The notes under the pieces were generated by a model that made no database searches, was not told the DNA's origin, and saw only the letters and a program-made list of their open reading frames with translations. The position numbers were made by a program, and so were the translations under genes. A stretch of DNA of 60,811 nucleotides from Clostridiales bacterium. Its GTDB lineage: Bacteria > Bacillota > Clostridia > Saccharofermentanales > Saccharofermentanaceae. The first letter of the stretch is position 1; each line of letters opens with the position of its first letter. Below, in pieces: positions 11,715 to 19,774 of the stretch. The DNA lies in assembly GCA_017527865.1 (NCBI GenBank), contig JAFXPN010000016.1, forward strand, positions 1 to 60,811. The letters are read 5' to 3'.

Positions 11715-11744
11715 AAAAAAAGGAAGAATCTTCCTTCTTCCTTT
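11715..11744 (-). terminator. Intrinsic terminator of the AGE epimerase gene
   Basis: On the minus strand AAAGGAAGAA, a six-base loop and TTCTTCCTTT form a 10-bp stem followed directly by a run of seven T (the last three of the stem plus more). It lies 28 bases after the epimerase stop and just upstream of the glg promoter, so it separates the two units. Confidence 0.75.
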
Positions 11745-11772
11745 GTGCAATTTTACAAACAGTTAATAATGA

Positions 11773-13011
11773 TCAGATTTCTTCCTTGAATTTCTCGTTG
11801 CGTCTGATGATCTCGATGCACATGCGGATATTGTGATACGGACACTTCCACTCACCTACCATCGGCAGAGACAGATCAGGAACGCCCTCCTGAGAAACCT
11901 CGTTGTACCACTCAGACGGACGGGCCTTGTCGATAATGTACTTCTTGATAAAATCCCAGTTCGCCCTGGCGGCGGCTTTAAATCTCTTGTCATCCGTCTT
12001 CATATAGGCATTCGTAAAACCTATGACCGATTCAGCCTGAACCCACCACGCGCGGGTCTGCTTGGTAATCCCCGTGTCAGTCTCATAAGCAAGAGATCTT
12101 CCGTCGAATCCGTACTGCAGAGTATTCTCCGCCAGCGCAAGCGAGACCGGCTGCATCCTTGCCGACAGTTTCTTATCGCCTAAGACCTTACATATCCTGT
12201 CGATCTGCCAGCTGAATTCAATATCATGACCGTAAGAACGAAGATCGATAAGACTTCTGTAATCCTTGTTGAAGAACACCTCGAGCCTGCCCAGATCGGG
12301 GTTGTATACCTTATTCTCAAAGATGTCGAGGATGTTGTAGATCTTCCTTTTTACGAACCTGTCGTTGGTCTCGATATTGATCCTGTAAAGTTCTGCATAT
12401 GCCTCCATGATATGGAGCAGAGTGTTCACCGTGCGGTATGCGGTTACGCCGTTCTCCGACAGATGCGGATTGTCATCGGGAGTAAAATCACGGCCGAAGG
12501 ACTCAAGATATCCGATCTCATCCGTGAACATATTCTCAACACAGTTCTTAAGATAATACGCAAGCTTGAATGCGTCATTATCGTGAGTAACCTCGTAGAA
12601 TTCACACAGCGCATAGATGGCAAAGGCATGATTATAAGCATGCTTCGTTGTATCGGCAGGCTTTCCGTCATATGTCACCGACCAGTAGATACCGCCGTAT
12701 TCCATATCGACATAGTGATCCCTGAAAAAGTAATACGCATGTCTTGCGGCTTCAAGGATCTCGACGGAAGAATAACCTGCATCCTGAAGCTTGGTCTCGC
12801 TCAGCGCTCCGTCCATGCAAAGCTTGTAACAGGAACTCATGACCCACAGGATACGGCTGTTCAGGACACATCCTTTGTCAGCCCACATATCGACCTTACG
12901 GTCTGAGCCGACAGAGCCGTAGAACCCGCCGTAGCGCTCGTCCTTAAGACCGAGCCAGAACGGGATCAGATCATGAACCAGATGTATCTTTATCTCAGGT
13001 GTGATAGCCAT
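11773..13011 (-). CDS. AGE-family sugar 2-epimerase/isomerase, probably cellobiose 2-epimerase-like
   Basis: 412 residues, the family length for (alpha/alpha)6-barrel epimerases and isomerases. Family stretches are visible: HLIPFW-type start, ERYGGFYGSV near residue 30, HAYNHAFAIYALCEFYEVTHD, GHDIEFSWQ, RAWWVQAESVIGF and EWKCPYHNIRMC, supplying the active-site His, Trp and Glu residues. By similarity this could epimerise the reducing end of cellobiose or mannobiose, or isomerise mannose; N-acylglucosamine 2-epimerase is less likely. It is followed by its own terminator and preceded, 34 bases after the oxidoreductase gamma gene, by its own promoter. No ribosome site precedes the ATG and the -10 box ends six bases before it, so the message is predicted to be leaderless. 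Confidence 0.85.
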   Translation of the reverse strand: MAITPEIKIHLVHDLIPFWLGLKDERYGGFYGSVGSDRKVDMWADKGCVLNSRILWVMSSCYKLCMDGALSETKLQDAGYSSVEILEAARHAYYFFRDHYVDMEYGGIYWSVTYDGKPADTTKHAYNHAFAIYALCEFYEVTHDNDAFKLAYYLKNCVENMFTDEIGYLESFGRDFTPDDNPHLSENGVTAYRTVNTLLHIMEAYAELYRINIETNDRFVKRKIYNILDIFENKVYNPDLGRLEVFFNKDYRSLIDLRSYGHDIEFSWQIDRICKVLGDKKLSARMQPVSLALAENTLQYGFDGRSLAYETDTGITKQTRAWWVQAESVIGFTNAYMKTDDKRFKAAARANWDFIKKYIIDKARPSEWYNEVSQEGVPDLSLPMVGEWKCPYHNIRMCIEIIRRNEKFKEEI

Positions 13012-13017
13012 AAGATT

Positions 13018-13045
13018 ATTCTAACACTAACCTGTCGATTAGCAA
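13018..13045 (-). promoter_or_regulatory. Promoter of the AGE epimerase gene, leaderless type
   Basis: Minus-strand -35 TTGCTA (13040-13045) and -10 TAGAAT (13018-13023) with a 16-base spacer. The -35 box begins immediately after the stop codon of the preceding gene. The -10 box is followed by six bases and then the ATG, so the expected transcription start coincides with the start codon. Confidence 0.55.
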
Positions 13046-13588
13046 TTAAGACTTAGCGTACTCAGCGCCTTTGGTGAAGGCCTCCATATTGCCGGGAATA
13101 AACTTATGTCTTCTCTCGGGCAAAATCTCATAAAGCGCAGATTCGAAGGATTCCTTCTTAAAGCACCCTGTCGCCTCTGACATACATCCGAGCATCGATA
13201 TCGTGGCAAATGCCATGTTGCCCAGGTCACTTGCGATCTTGCTTGCCTCCATGGGAATGAAGCGGATATCTTTACGCGTCGGTTCCACATAAAAGAGCGA
13301 AGAGTCGATGATAAGGATCCCGCCCGGATTAAGGTAGGATTCGAATTTCTCTACAGAAGGCTGATTAAGGCAGATAAGCACATCTGCATTGTTTACTACG
13401 GGAGAACCGATAGGCTCATCCGAGATAACGACAGAACAGTTTGCCGTGCCGCCTCTCATCTCAGGTCCGTATGACGGAAACCACGATACCTCTTTTCCCT
13501 CGTAAAGCGCAGCCTCGGCAGCCATCTTGCCCGCAGAAAGTATGCCCTGACCTCCGAAGCCCGCAAGAATGATCGAAAAGTCTATCAT
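13046..13588 (-). CDS. 2-oxoacid:ferredoxin oxidoreductase, gamma subunit
   Basis: 180 residues, matching the gamma (KorC/VorC) subunit. The N-terminus AGFGGQGILSAGKMAAEAAL is the family hallmark, followed by SWFPSYGPEMRGGTANCSV. This subunit helps bind coenzyme A in the complex that converts a 2-oxoacid, CoA and oxidised ferredoxin to acyl-CoA, CO2 and reduced ferredoxin in the cytoplasm. The ATG overlaps the end of the beta gene by four bases and is preceded by GGAGA. Last gene of the four-gene unit; the epimerase promoter starts at its stop codon. Confidence 0.9.
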   Translation of the reverse strand: MIDFSIILAGFGGQGILSAGKMAAEAALYEGKEVSWFPSYGPEMRGGTANCSVVISDEPIGSPVVNNADVLICLNQPSVEKFESYLNPGGILIIDSSLFYVEPTRKDIRFIPMEASKIASDLGNMAFATISMLGCMSEATGCFKKESFESALYEILPERRHKFIPGNMEAFTKGAEYAKS

Positions 13589-14379
13589 GCATTCTCTCCT
13601 TCCTTCGCGGCCTTAAGATCAGCCTCGACTTTCTTAAAATCAATATCCTCACCCTTGAACACGCCAAGAGGATACTGAGGGATCATCTTCTCCTTAAGCC
13701 AATCCATAGCTTCGAGAGGTTCTTTACCCCAGTTGGTAGGACATGTGGACAGGAACTCGACCATAGTGAAACCGAGGTTAGCCTGCTGAGCCAGGAAAGC
13801 CTGCTTGATGGCCTTCTTGGCAGCCATGATGTTCTTGTAGTCTGTAAGACAGACACGCTCAACATAAGCTGCGCCTGTAAGGGGCGCGATCAGCTCAGAT
13901 ACGTTGATGGGATATCCCTGATAAGAAGCATCTCTTCCGAAAGGAGACGTTGTCGTTACCTGTCCGAGAAGCGTTGTGGGAGCCATCTGACCGGAAGTCA
14001 TTCCGTAAACCGCATTGTTTACGAAGAATGCAGTGATCTTCTCTCCTCTTGCTGCAGCGTGAATGATCTCGGCAGCGCCGATAGATGCAAGGTCACCGTC
14101 CCCCTGATATGTGAAGACTACCTTGTCCTTGAGGTTTCTCTTAATACCTGTAGCAACGGCGGGAGCTCTTCCGTGCGCAGCCTGAACTGCATCACATGCG
14201 AAATACTCGTAGCTGTTATAGGAACATCCTACGGAAGCGACGGAAACCGTATCTTCGAGGATACCCATCTCGCACATTACTTCTGCGATAAGTCTGTGGA
14301 TGATGCCGTGTGTGCATCCCGGGCAGTAATGGAAAGGCTTGCCCGTTAAGCCCTTTGTAGCTTCAAATACAACAGCCAT
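13585..14379 (-). CDS. 2-oxoacid:ferredoxin oxidoreductase, TPP-binding beta subunit
   Basis: 264 residues. Carries the thiamine diphosphate site: YCPGCTHG near residue 20, VGCSY, and the Mg-TPP motif GDGDLASIG ending in NNAVYGMTSGQ. The start has GGAGG about ten bases upstream and directly abuts the end of the alpha gene. Neighbours supply the alpha, gamma and ferredoxin subunits. Clostridial homologues are usually named 2-ketoisovalerate (VorA/VorB) or 2-oxoglutarate (Kor) oxidoreductase; substrate cannot be decided here. Confidence 0.92.
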   Translation of the reverse strand: MAVVFEATKGLTGKPFHYCPGCTHGIIHRLIAEVMCEMGILEDTVSVASVGCSYNSYEYFACDAVQAAHGRAPAVATGIKRNLKDKVVFTYQGDGDLASIGAAEIIHAAARGEKITAFFVNNAVYGMTSGQMAPTTLLGQVTTTSPFGRDASYQGYPINVSELIAPLTGAAYVERVCLTDYKNIMAAKKAIKQAFLAQQANLGFTMVEFLSTCPTNWGKEPLEAMDWLKEKMIPQYPLGVFKGEDIDFKKVEADLKAAKEGENA

Positions 14380-15467
14380 CAGTCAAGTGCCTCCTTCTCG
14401 GGGTTCTCGTGGATCGCGATGATCTTATCAAGTATTTCCTTCTGCATAGGAAGGTTACCGCCCATTCTTCCGAAGAAGTGAACGGGCTTCTGACCCTTAA
14501 CTGCGATCTGAACATCCTCTACCATCTGACCGGCAGACAGTTCAATATCGAGGAATGCCTTAACATTGGGAAGTGCAGCAGTCTCACGGATGATCTGCTT
14601 CGGGAAAGGCCAGAGTGTGATAGGACGGATCATGCCGACCTTGATGCCCTTCTCGGCAGCCTGTCTGATAACGTTACGGCAGATCCTCGAACAAGTGGAG
14701 AATGCTACGATAACGATCTCGGCATCTTCGATTCCGATAGCTTCATATCTTACTTCATCTCTCTCGATGATCTTGTACTTCTCAACGAGCTCGAGGTTCT
14801 TTCTCTCGAGATCATCAGGCTGGATATAGATGGAAGTAACCGTGTTATGCTCAGGCCTGCCGCCTCTTCCGCATGCAGCCCAGGGCTTCTCGGGTTCAAC
14901 GATAGGCTCCTCATCTCTGAAAGCAACAGGCTCCATCATCTGACCGAGTGTACCGTCACCAAGGATCATGCAGAGCATTCTGTATTTATCGGCGAGATTG
15001 AAAGCTTCAACCGTGAGCTCATAAAGCTCCTGAACCGAAGCCGGCGCGATAACAAGATTTCTGTAATCACCGTGTCCGCCGCCCTTACAAGCCTGGAAAT
15101 AGTCACCCTGTGAAGGCTGGATGCCTCCCAGGCCCGGCCCGGCTCTCACGATATTGACTGCAACGGCAGGAAGCTCGGCGCCTGCGATATAAGAGATACC
15201 CTCCTGCTTTAATGAGATTCCGGGGGACGATGAAGATGTCATTACCCTGAAACCGGCAGCAGCGGCTCCGTATACCAGATTGATGGCCGCGACCTCACTC
15301 TCGGCCTGAACGAAGTTGCCTCCGATCTCGACCATCTTCTTAGCCATATAGTGCATAACCTCAGTCTGAGGAGTAATGGGATAACCGAAGTAATTTCTGC
15401 AGCCTGCTCTGATAGCAGCTTCAGCAATGACTTCGTTTCCCTTCATAAGTACTTTCTTGCTTGCCAT
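14379..15467 (-). CDS. 2-oxoacid:ferredoxin oxidoreductase, alpha subunit
   Basis: 362 residues from ATG 15467 (MASKKVLMKGNEVIAEAAI), chosen because GAGGA lies seven bases upstream; an in-frame ATG at 15488 would overlap the ferredoxin gene and has no better site. The family features are GCRNYFGYPITPQTE, QAESEVAAINLVYGAAAAG, SSSSPGISLKQEG and GPGLGGIQPSQGD. It forms the core with the beta subunit. Clostridial homologues of this length are commonly called VorB (branched-chain 2-oxoacids). Confidence 0.9.
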   Translation of the reverse strand: MASKKVLMKGNEVIAEAAIRAGCRNYFGYPITPQTEVMHYMAKKMVEIGGNFVQAESEVAAINLVYGAAAAGFRVMTSSSSPGISLKQEGISYIAGAELPAVAVNIVRAGPGLGGIQPSQGDYFQACKGGGHGDYRNLVIAPASVQELYELTVEAFNLADKYRMLCMILGDGTLGQMMEPVAFRDEEPIVEPEKPWAACGRGGRPEHNTVTSIYIQPDDLERKNLELVEKYKIIERDEVRYEAIGIEDAEIVIVAFSTCSRICRNVIRQAAEKGIKVGMIRPITLWPFPKQIIRETAALPNVKAFLDIELSAGQMVEDVQIAVKGQKPVHFFGRMGGNLPMQKEILDKIIAIHENPEKEALD

Positions 15468-15477
15468 AGTCAGATCC

Positions 15478-15690
15478 TCATCTTTCAACAGTAATGACCA
15501 AGTCAGGGCATGTTGTAGCGCAGAATGCGCAGCCGATGCACTGCTCGGGATCGGTGCAGGCTGCAGGATGATAACCCTTGTTGTTCAGCCTTCCCTTGTC
15601 AAGTTCGAGAATCTTCCTGGGACACGCATTGACACAAAGACCGCAGCCTTTGCACAAATCATCATTAAATGAGACCTTTGCCATTGCCAT
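15478..15690 (-). CDS. 2x[4Fe-4S] ferredoxin subunit of the 2-oxoacid oxidoreductase
   Basis: 70 residues with two typical cluster motifs, CKGCGLCVNACP and CIGCAFCATTCP. It passes electrons from the TPP site to free ferredoxin. Two starts are possible: ATG 15690, three bases after GAGGGAG, or ATG 15684 (MAKVSF...), nine bases after it; the second has better spacing. First gene of the unit; a good promoter lies upstream and its stop overlaps the alpha-subunit leader. Confidence 0.93.
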   Translation of the reverse strand: MAMAKVSFNDDLCKGCGLCVNACPRKILELDKGRLNNKGYHPAACTDPEQCIGCAFCATTCPDLVITVER

Positions 15691-15720
15691 ACACTCCCTC
15701 TTTTAAACTCATAGGATAGA

Positions 15721-15749
15721 ATTATAAAAGAAGCACAAATGATTTTCAA
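15721..15749 (-). promoter_or_regulatory. Promoter of the 2-oxoacid oxidoreductase operon
   Basis: Minus-strand -35 TTGAAA (15744-15749) and perfect -10 TATAAT (15721-15726), spacer 17. Only one base departs from consensus. Leader of about 25-30 bases with a GAGGGAG ribosome site. Confidence 0.75.
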
Positions 15750-15792
15750 ATAATATGCGTTTATATAAATTATCGGTTTTTCACCATGAACA

Positions 15793-15818
15793 AAGCCCCG
15801 GCTTTGACACCGGGGCTT
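15793..15818 (-). terminator. GC-rich hairpin after the SPFH gene, probable terminator
   Basis: AAGCCCCGG and CCGGGGCTT form a 9-bp stem with an eight-base loop, 24 bases past the SPFH stop. The T-tract on the minus strand is short (TTTGTTC), so termination may be partial. It also insulates the oxidoreductase promoter. Confidence 0.55.
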
Positions 15819-15842
15819 CGTTTGAACTCTGATTAAGTCTGA

Positions 15843-17165
15843 TCAGGGCTGGGGCTTGCCGCAGTTGGAGCAGAACTTGCCTGTGTTCTGTGTGCCGCAC
15901 TCGCATGTCCAGGGACCCGCGGGCTGAGGCTTGCCGCAGTTGGAGCAGAACTTGCCCGTGTTCTGTGTGCCGCACTCGCAAGTCCATGCTGCTGCAGGCG
16001 CGGGCTGAGGCTTGCCGCAGTTGGAGCAGAACTTACCTGTGTTGGTCGTACCGCAGGAACATGTCCATCCGGCTGCTGCGGGTGCAGGTGCTGCTGCAGG
16101 TGCGGGAGCCGCTGCCTGCTGAGCCTGCCGCTGACCTAAGAACTGGAAAGCGGAATTCATTCCGCCGCCCATCTGGCCCATGCCGCCAACCATACCCATG
16201 CCCATAAGGCCGTTTACTGCGCCGTTTGCATTGCCTGCTGCAGTATTCATAGCCTGTGTCTGGCCGAGTACAGCCTGAGCTGCAAGAGCGTTAGGATCAG
16301 CGCCGAACATCTTGGACTGGTCAACCTGCTCGATTCTCTCACGGCTCTTGTCATCAGGTGTGATGCCGCCGATAGCAACGGATGAAACAACAACACCTCT
16401 GTTCTTGAGCCACTCTTCATCAAGAGCATCCTGCATGTACTTACGGAGTGTTCCCTGATTGGAAGGAAGATCCGCGAACATGATCTTGTCAACTGTACCG
16501 CACTTATTAAGAACTTCGGAGAAGTTATCAAGGAACTCGACACGGGGCTGCTTGGGATCTGCAGGTGTTCCCATGAACTGAGCGTTGGTATAGTCACCCT
16601 TGATATTGCCGACCTGAGATGTGAAGAACTTTACGGGATCCTTGATCGTGTATGAGAAAACACCGTTAAGTCTGATATAGATGTTACGATACTCGGGATC
16701 GTGATAAGGAAGAGCAGTAGGTGTACCGAACTTCTGATCTCTCATCTCGAGCATGTTAACGAAGTAGATCCTCTGCTGTGAAGCGATCTCTCCGCCCATC
16801 TTCATACGGTTCCAAGTCTCGGTAACGAGCTTCTTAGCTCCGTCGAGGAAACCGTCATTGCCTGCAAATACTGTAGGAGCAGATGAAGAATCCCATGTAT
16901 ACATACCGGGCTGGATCGTGAAATCAACTACCTTGCCGTTATCTACCATAAGACAAGCCGTTCCTTCGGGAACTGCGATCTTTGCTCCGTTGGAGATAAC
17001 TTCAAAGCTTCCCTTGTTATTTCCCTTCTGCATCCTCTTGGCACCCTCGTGAACGAGAACGCCCTGACCCAATGAATCACACGTGAAGAACTCAAGATAC
17101 TGATCCGCAACTGTTGAAGATACGGAAGATCCGATTGTTCCGACGATATTGGAAATCAATCCCAT
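15843..17165 (-). CDS. SPFH-domain protein with three C-terminal zinc ribbons
   Basis: 440 residues. Residues about 30-310 match the YdjI-like branch of SPFH (stomatin/flotillin) proteins, sometimes called virion core protein-like: N-terminal MGLISNIVGTIGSSVSSTVADQ, NGKVVDFTIQPGMYTWDSS and ENGVFSYTI-like stretches. Then comes a Gly/Met/Ala/Pro-rich linker and three near-identical zinc ribbons, each WTC-x-CG-x-NTGKFCSNCGKPQP, starting near residues 367, 394 and 419, with four cysteines each. SPFH proteins form membrane-associated rings in stress responses; the ribbons may bind partners. A GGAGG precedes the ATG at seven bases. Single-gene unit between a terminator-like hairpin and 17277. Confidence 0.85.
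   Translation of the reverse strand: MGLISNIVGTIGSSVSSTVADQYLEFFTCDSLGQGVLVHEGAKRMQKGNNKGSFEVISNGAKIAVPEGTACLMVDNGKVVDFTIQPGMYTWDSSSAPTVFAGNDGFLDGAKKLVTETWNRMKMGGEIASQQRIYFVNMLEMRDQKFGTPTALPYHDPEYRNIYIRLNGVFSYTIKDPVKFFTSQVGNIKGDYTNAQFMGTPADPKQPRVEFLDNFSEVLNKCGTVDKIMFADLPSNQGTLRKYMQDALDEEWLKNRGVVVSSVAIGGITPDDKSRERIEQVDQSKMFGADPNALAAQAVLGQTQAMNTAAGNANGAVNGLMGMGMVGGMGQMGGGMNSAFQFLGQRQAQQAAAPAPAAAPAPAAAGWTCSCGTTNTGKFCSNCGKPQPAPAAAWTCECGTQNTGKFCSNCGKPQPAGPWTCECGTQNTGKFCSNCGKPQP
15853..16067. repeat. Three direct repeats of about 59 bp encoding the zinc ribbons
   Basis: Units begin at 15853, 15928 and 16009 (spacing 75 and 81 bases). They are nearly identical at the DNA level, including third codon positions, which points to recent internal duplication; unit number may vary by slippage or recombination. 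Confidence 0.85.
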
Positions 17166-17276
17166 ATTCTAATCCTCCAGATAAACATATTTTGGCCTAA
17201 AACCTATTTGATTTTATCATAATAAACTCAAATAAAAAATATAATTTGGTATAAATTTGGAATAAGATTCCGGGGA

Positions 17277-19097
17277 TCAGTTGTTACCGGTTTCAGCGGT
17301 CACGTTTTCCGACCCTGCAAAACCGCCCGTAATGCCGTCACCCATATTAGGATGGGAATTCGAATAGATAAAATCGAACACGAACAGAGTTACGAGGATT
17401 ACAGCGACAGGCATGAGCTTGGCAGGCTTGATCCGTCTGATAACATCATCCAGCAGAGGCGACAGGAAATAGATAAATGCAAGGCCCGCGATTCCGAATA
17501 CCAGAAGACCTTCCGCACAGATCCTTCCGTTGATATTGAGGAAGAAGCCGTCATAATTCCACCACTGAGCTCCGAATGCATATTCGAGGAAAACGCTCGT
17601 GCCATATTCAAGGACTCCGCAAAGGATCATCGTGACAAAGAAATGCTTGACCGGACTTTTCCTGAAAGGAAAGAGAAATATCAGAATGGCGATGCCGCCG
17701 GCACCGTAAATAGGAAGCCACGGTCCGTGCATTACGCCTCTGTTGATATAGTGACCCTGCAGAAGATAGTAGTAGAACACTTCCCATACCCAGCCGAATC
17801 CCGAATAGATAAAGAACATAATAACGAGCGACAGCAAAGAGTAGTGACGCATGTAGTGCATGTTTGCAAATCTTCTCGACTTATGTGACTCAGACAAAGG
17901 TGTAAGTCTCGTAGGATAGCTTATACCCTCCAGCTCATCGCGCATGTTCTTGATGCGCTGGCGGCTTGCCTGATTCTCTTCGTACTTAAGCTCATCTTCC
18001 GTGTTCCACAGCACCACGCCGAAGTGCTCTGCAAAGAACTTTTTCGCGCCGGTAAGGCCCTGGAGAGAATACTCGGGAGAAGACAGCACATTTACTGCCT
18101 CGGGGTATGCGCCGCGCAGACGCCCCATGTCCGCCTTCTCGAAAAGATAGCGGTCGTTAAGCATCTCGCTTCCCTGCACGTTGTTCTCGATGGCATTCTT
18201 ACGGATAGCGGTATAAAACTCGGAGTGCACCGCGAGCTTATAAGGGTTGCAGAAAAACAGATCTGACAACCCCAAAGTTATGACGGAAAGAATTCTCCAT
18301 CCGATCATCGTAAGGTCGTTTATGAACAGATCCATCTTGTATCCTTTGGAGATATTCCATGAAAGCTTGATCGCCTGCCAGGGTTTGATCTTCGGGTTCT
18401 CTGCGACAACGAACGGAACCATGAACAATCCATAGTAGACAATCGGGAAACCCACGATCGTTACTAACGATATAACGTCGAAGATCGTCATGAGAGTCAG
18501 TGACAACGCGACGGACATCCACGACTTGGCACGGAAGATAAAAAGATATCTGTTGATAGAAACCTTCTTGTATATCCTTCCCTCGAGGATGTTACGTCTC
18601 ATCACTACCATGTACACGAGCTGTACAAACATCCAGAACCATAATGCCAACACTGAACCGAGCGACATCAGAATAGTATCGGCTACGCTCTTCGAACCTA
18701 CGATGTTGAGGATAACCGAAGATATGGTCGAGACTGCAGTACCGGTCGTAAAGAGATCGATAACCTGATTGATCGTACCCGCTGATCTCGAGAACACTCC
18801 GATGTTCTTCTCATCATCATGGATCTTATGCGTTATTTCCGTAACCATATCGGCAAATGTGGAACCGCCGGTCATGGTAGCAACTTCGGTCTCAGTTTTG
18901 ACGACAGCTTCTTCATAGCCTTGAAACATAATTGTTACGGGATCCGTTCTTAATCCGATAAGGTTCTCGGAAGTAACGAATTCCGATCCGATCAGAGCAG
19001 CAAACAGACACATGAGGATAAATGAGAAATAGTGATTTTTAAGATTGGTCTTGGCGGACTTTTTAAAGCCTCTTCTAATCTTCGCCTCAATACGCAT
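17277..19097 (-). CDS. Membrane fusion protein: DUF975-like N-half and CmpB-type ABC permease C-half
   Basis: 606 residues, integral membrane. The first 320 residues resemble DUF975 proteins: start RGFKKSAKTNLKNHYFSF, several hydrophobic segments and the late CNPYKLAVHSEFYTAIR signature. After a charged linker (about 320-410) the C-half has the ABC_trans_CmpB pattern: FGWVWEVFYYYLLQGHYINR, HGPWLPIYGAGG, GVLEYGTSVFLEYAFG and WWNYDGFFLNINGRICAEG. Function is unknown for both parts. The ATG lies inside the end of the P-loop ATPase gene (overlap 11 bases), so the pair is likely co-translated. Seven-gene unit, last gene; no terminator seen in 17166-17276. Confidence 0.8.
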   Translation of the reverse strand: MRIEAKIRRGFKKSAKTNLKNHYFSFILMCLFAALIGSEFVTSENLIGLRTDPVTIMFQGYEEAVVKTETEVATMTGGSTFADMVTEITHKIHDDEKNIGVFSRSAGTINQVIDLFTTGTAVSTISSVILNIVGSKSVADTILMSLGSVLALWFWMFVQLVYMVVMRRNILEGRIYKKVSINRYLFIFRAKSWMSVALSLTLMTIFDVISLVTIVGFPIVYYGLFMVPFVVAENPKIKPWQAIKLSWNISKGYKMDLFINDLTMIGWRILSVITLGLSDLFFCNPYKLAVHSEFYTAIRKNAIENNVQGSEMLNDRYLFEKADMGRLRGAYPEAVNVLSSPEYSLQGLTGAKKFFAEHFGVVLWNTEDELKYEENQASRQRIKNMRDELEGISYPTRLTPLSESHKSRRFANMHYMRHYSLLSLVIMFFIYSGFGWVWEVFYYYLLQGHYINRGVMHGPWLPIYGAGGIAILIFLFPFRKSPVKHFFVTMILCGVLEYGTSVFLEYAFGAQWWNYDGFFLNINGRICAEGLLVFGIAGLAFIYFLSPLLDDVIRRIKPAKLMPVAVILVTLFVFDFIYSNSHPNMGDGITGGFAGSENVTAETGNN

Positions 19098-19761
19098 AGT
19101 TGATAGTCCTTCGCATCTGTATGACTTCCGGAGTCTTTATCTGTAATAACTCCTTCTCACTCATTACACCTTCCATAACAGTCGTCAAGACAAGGGGAAT
19201 CCCCGTCTTCTGTGACACTTCAAGGAGGATCTTCTCACCTTCGATAACGTCTTCCGCTGTAGTCTGCTCAAGAATATTAGTGTTATTGATCAGACCCGTT
19301 ATCTTCATCTTTGACGCTTCCTGCAGTTCGGATGCCATTATTATTATCTCATCCGCGGTGGACGTAAACGGTCTTCTGGTATTGACCGCCATCAGAAGTT
19401 CAGCACCGGTATTATCGAGACGGGATCTCATGGATCCCAGAATTGTGGCGCCCATATCCTCACCGCCGATATCAAACACGCCCCGGTAGCTGTCATCATC
19501 AAAGATAACGTATACTTCACCGCTCAGGACGGGAGCATCAACATTTGAATTAGCATACATAGGACTGATCAGCCTAATATTGTTCTCCTCAAGAACCCCT
19601 GCGGCATCGGCAGAGCGGTAAAAGGGATTAACTATATCAAGATCGGCCAGAAGGATCTTGTCTTCCGGTGCAGTCTTTCTCATTTCAAGCGCAAGATTAA
19701 CGGATATCTCGGACTTTCCGCTTCCGTATGCGCCGATTATTATCTTAAGCCTTCTGTCCAT
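19087..19761 (-). CDS. P-loop ATPase of the ParA/CobQ-like (SIMIBI) type, function unknown
   Basis: 224 residues with a Walker A GAYGSGKSE at residue 11, a switch-like ADLDIVNPFYRSADA near residue 38, GVFDIGGEDMGATILGSM near residue 95 and a later INNTNI. The DLDIVNPF pattern is shared with uncharacterised Clostridial ATPases annotated as MinD/ParA-like. The partner may be the membrane protein of the overlapping downstream gene. Start has a GGAG only two bases away; an internal start is possible but less likely because of the Walker A position. Confidence 0.75.
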   Translation of the reverse strand: MDRRLKIIIGAYGSGKSEISVNLALEMRKTAPEDKILLADLDIVNPFYRSADAAGVLEENNIRLISPMYANSNVDAPVLSGEVYVIFDDDSYRGVFDIGGEDMGATILGSMRSRLDNTGAELLMAVNTRRPFTSTADEIIIMASELQEASKMKITGLINNTNILEQTTAEDVIEGEKILLEVSQKTGIPLVLTTVMEGVMSEKELLQIKTPEVIQMRRTINYAY

Positions 19762-19774
19762 AACTCCATAGATT

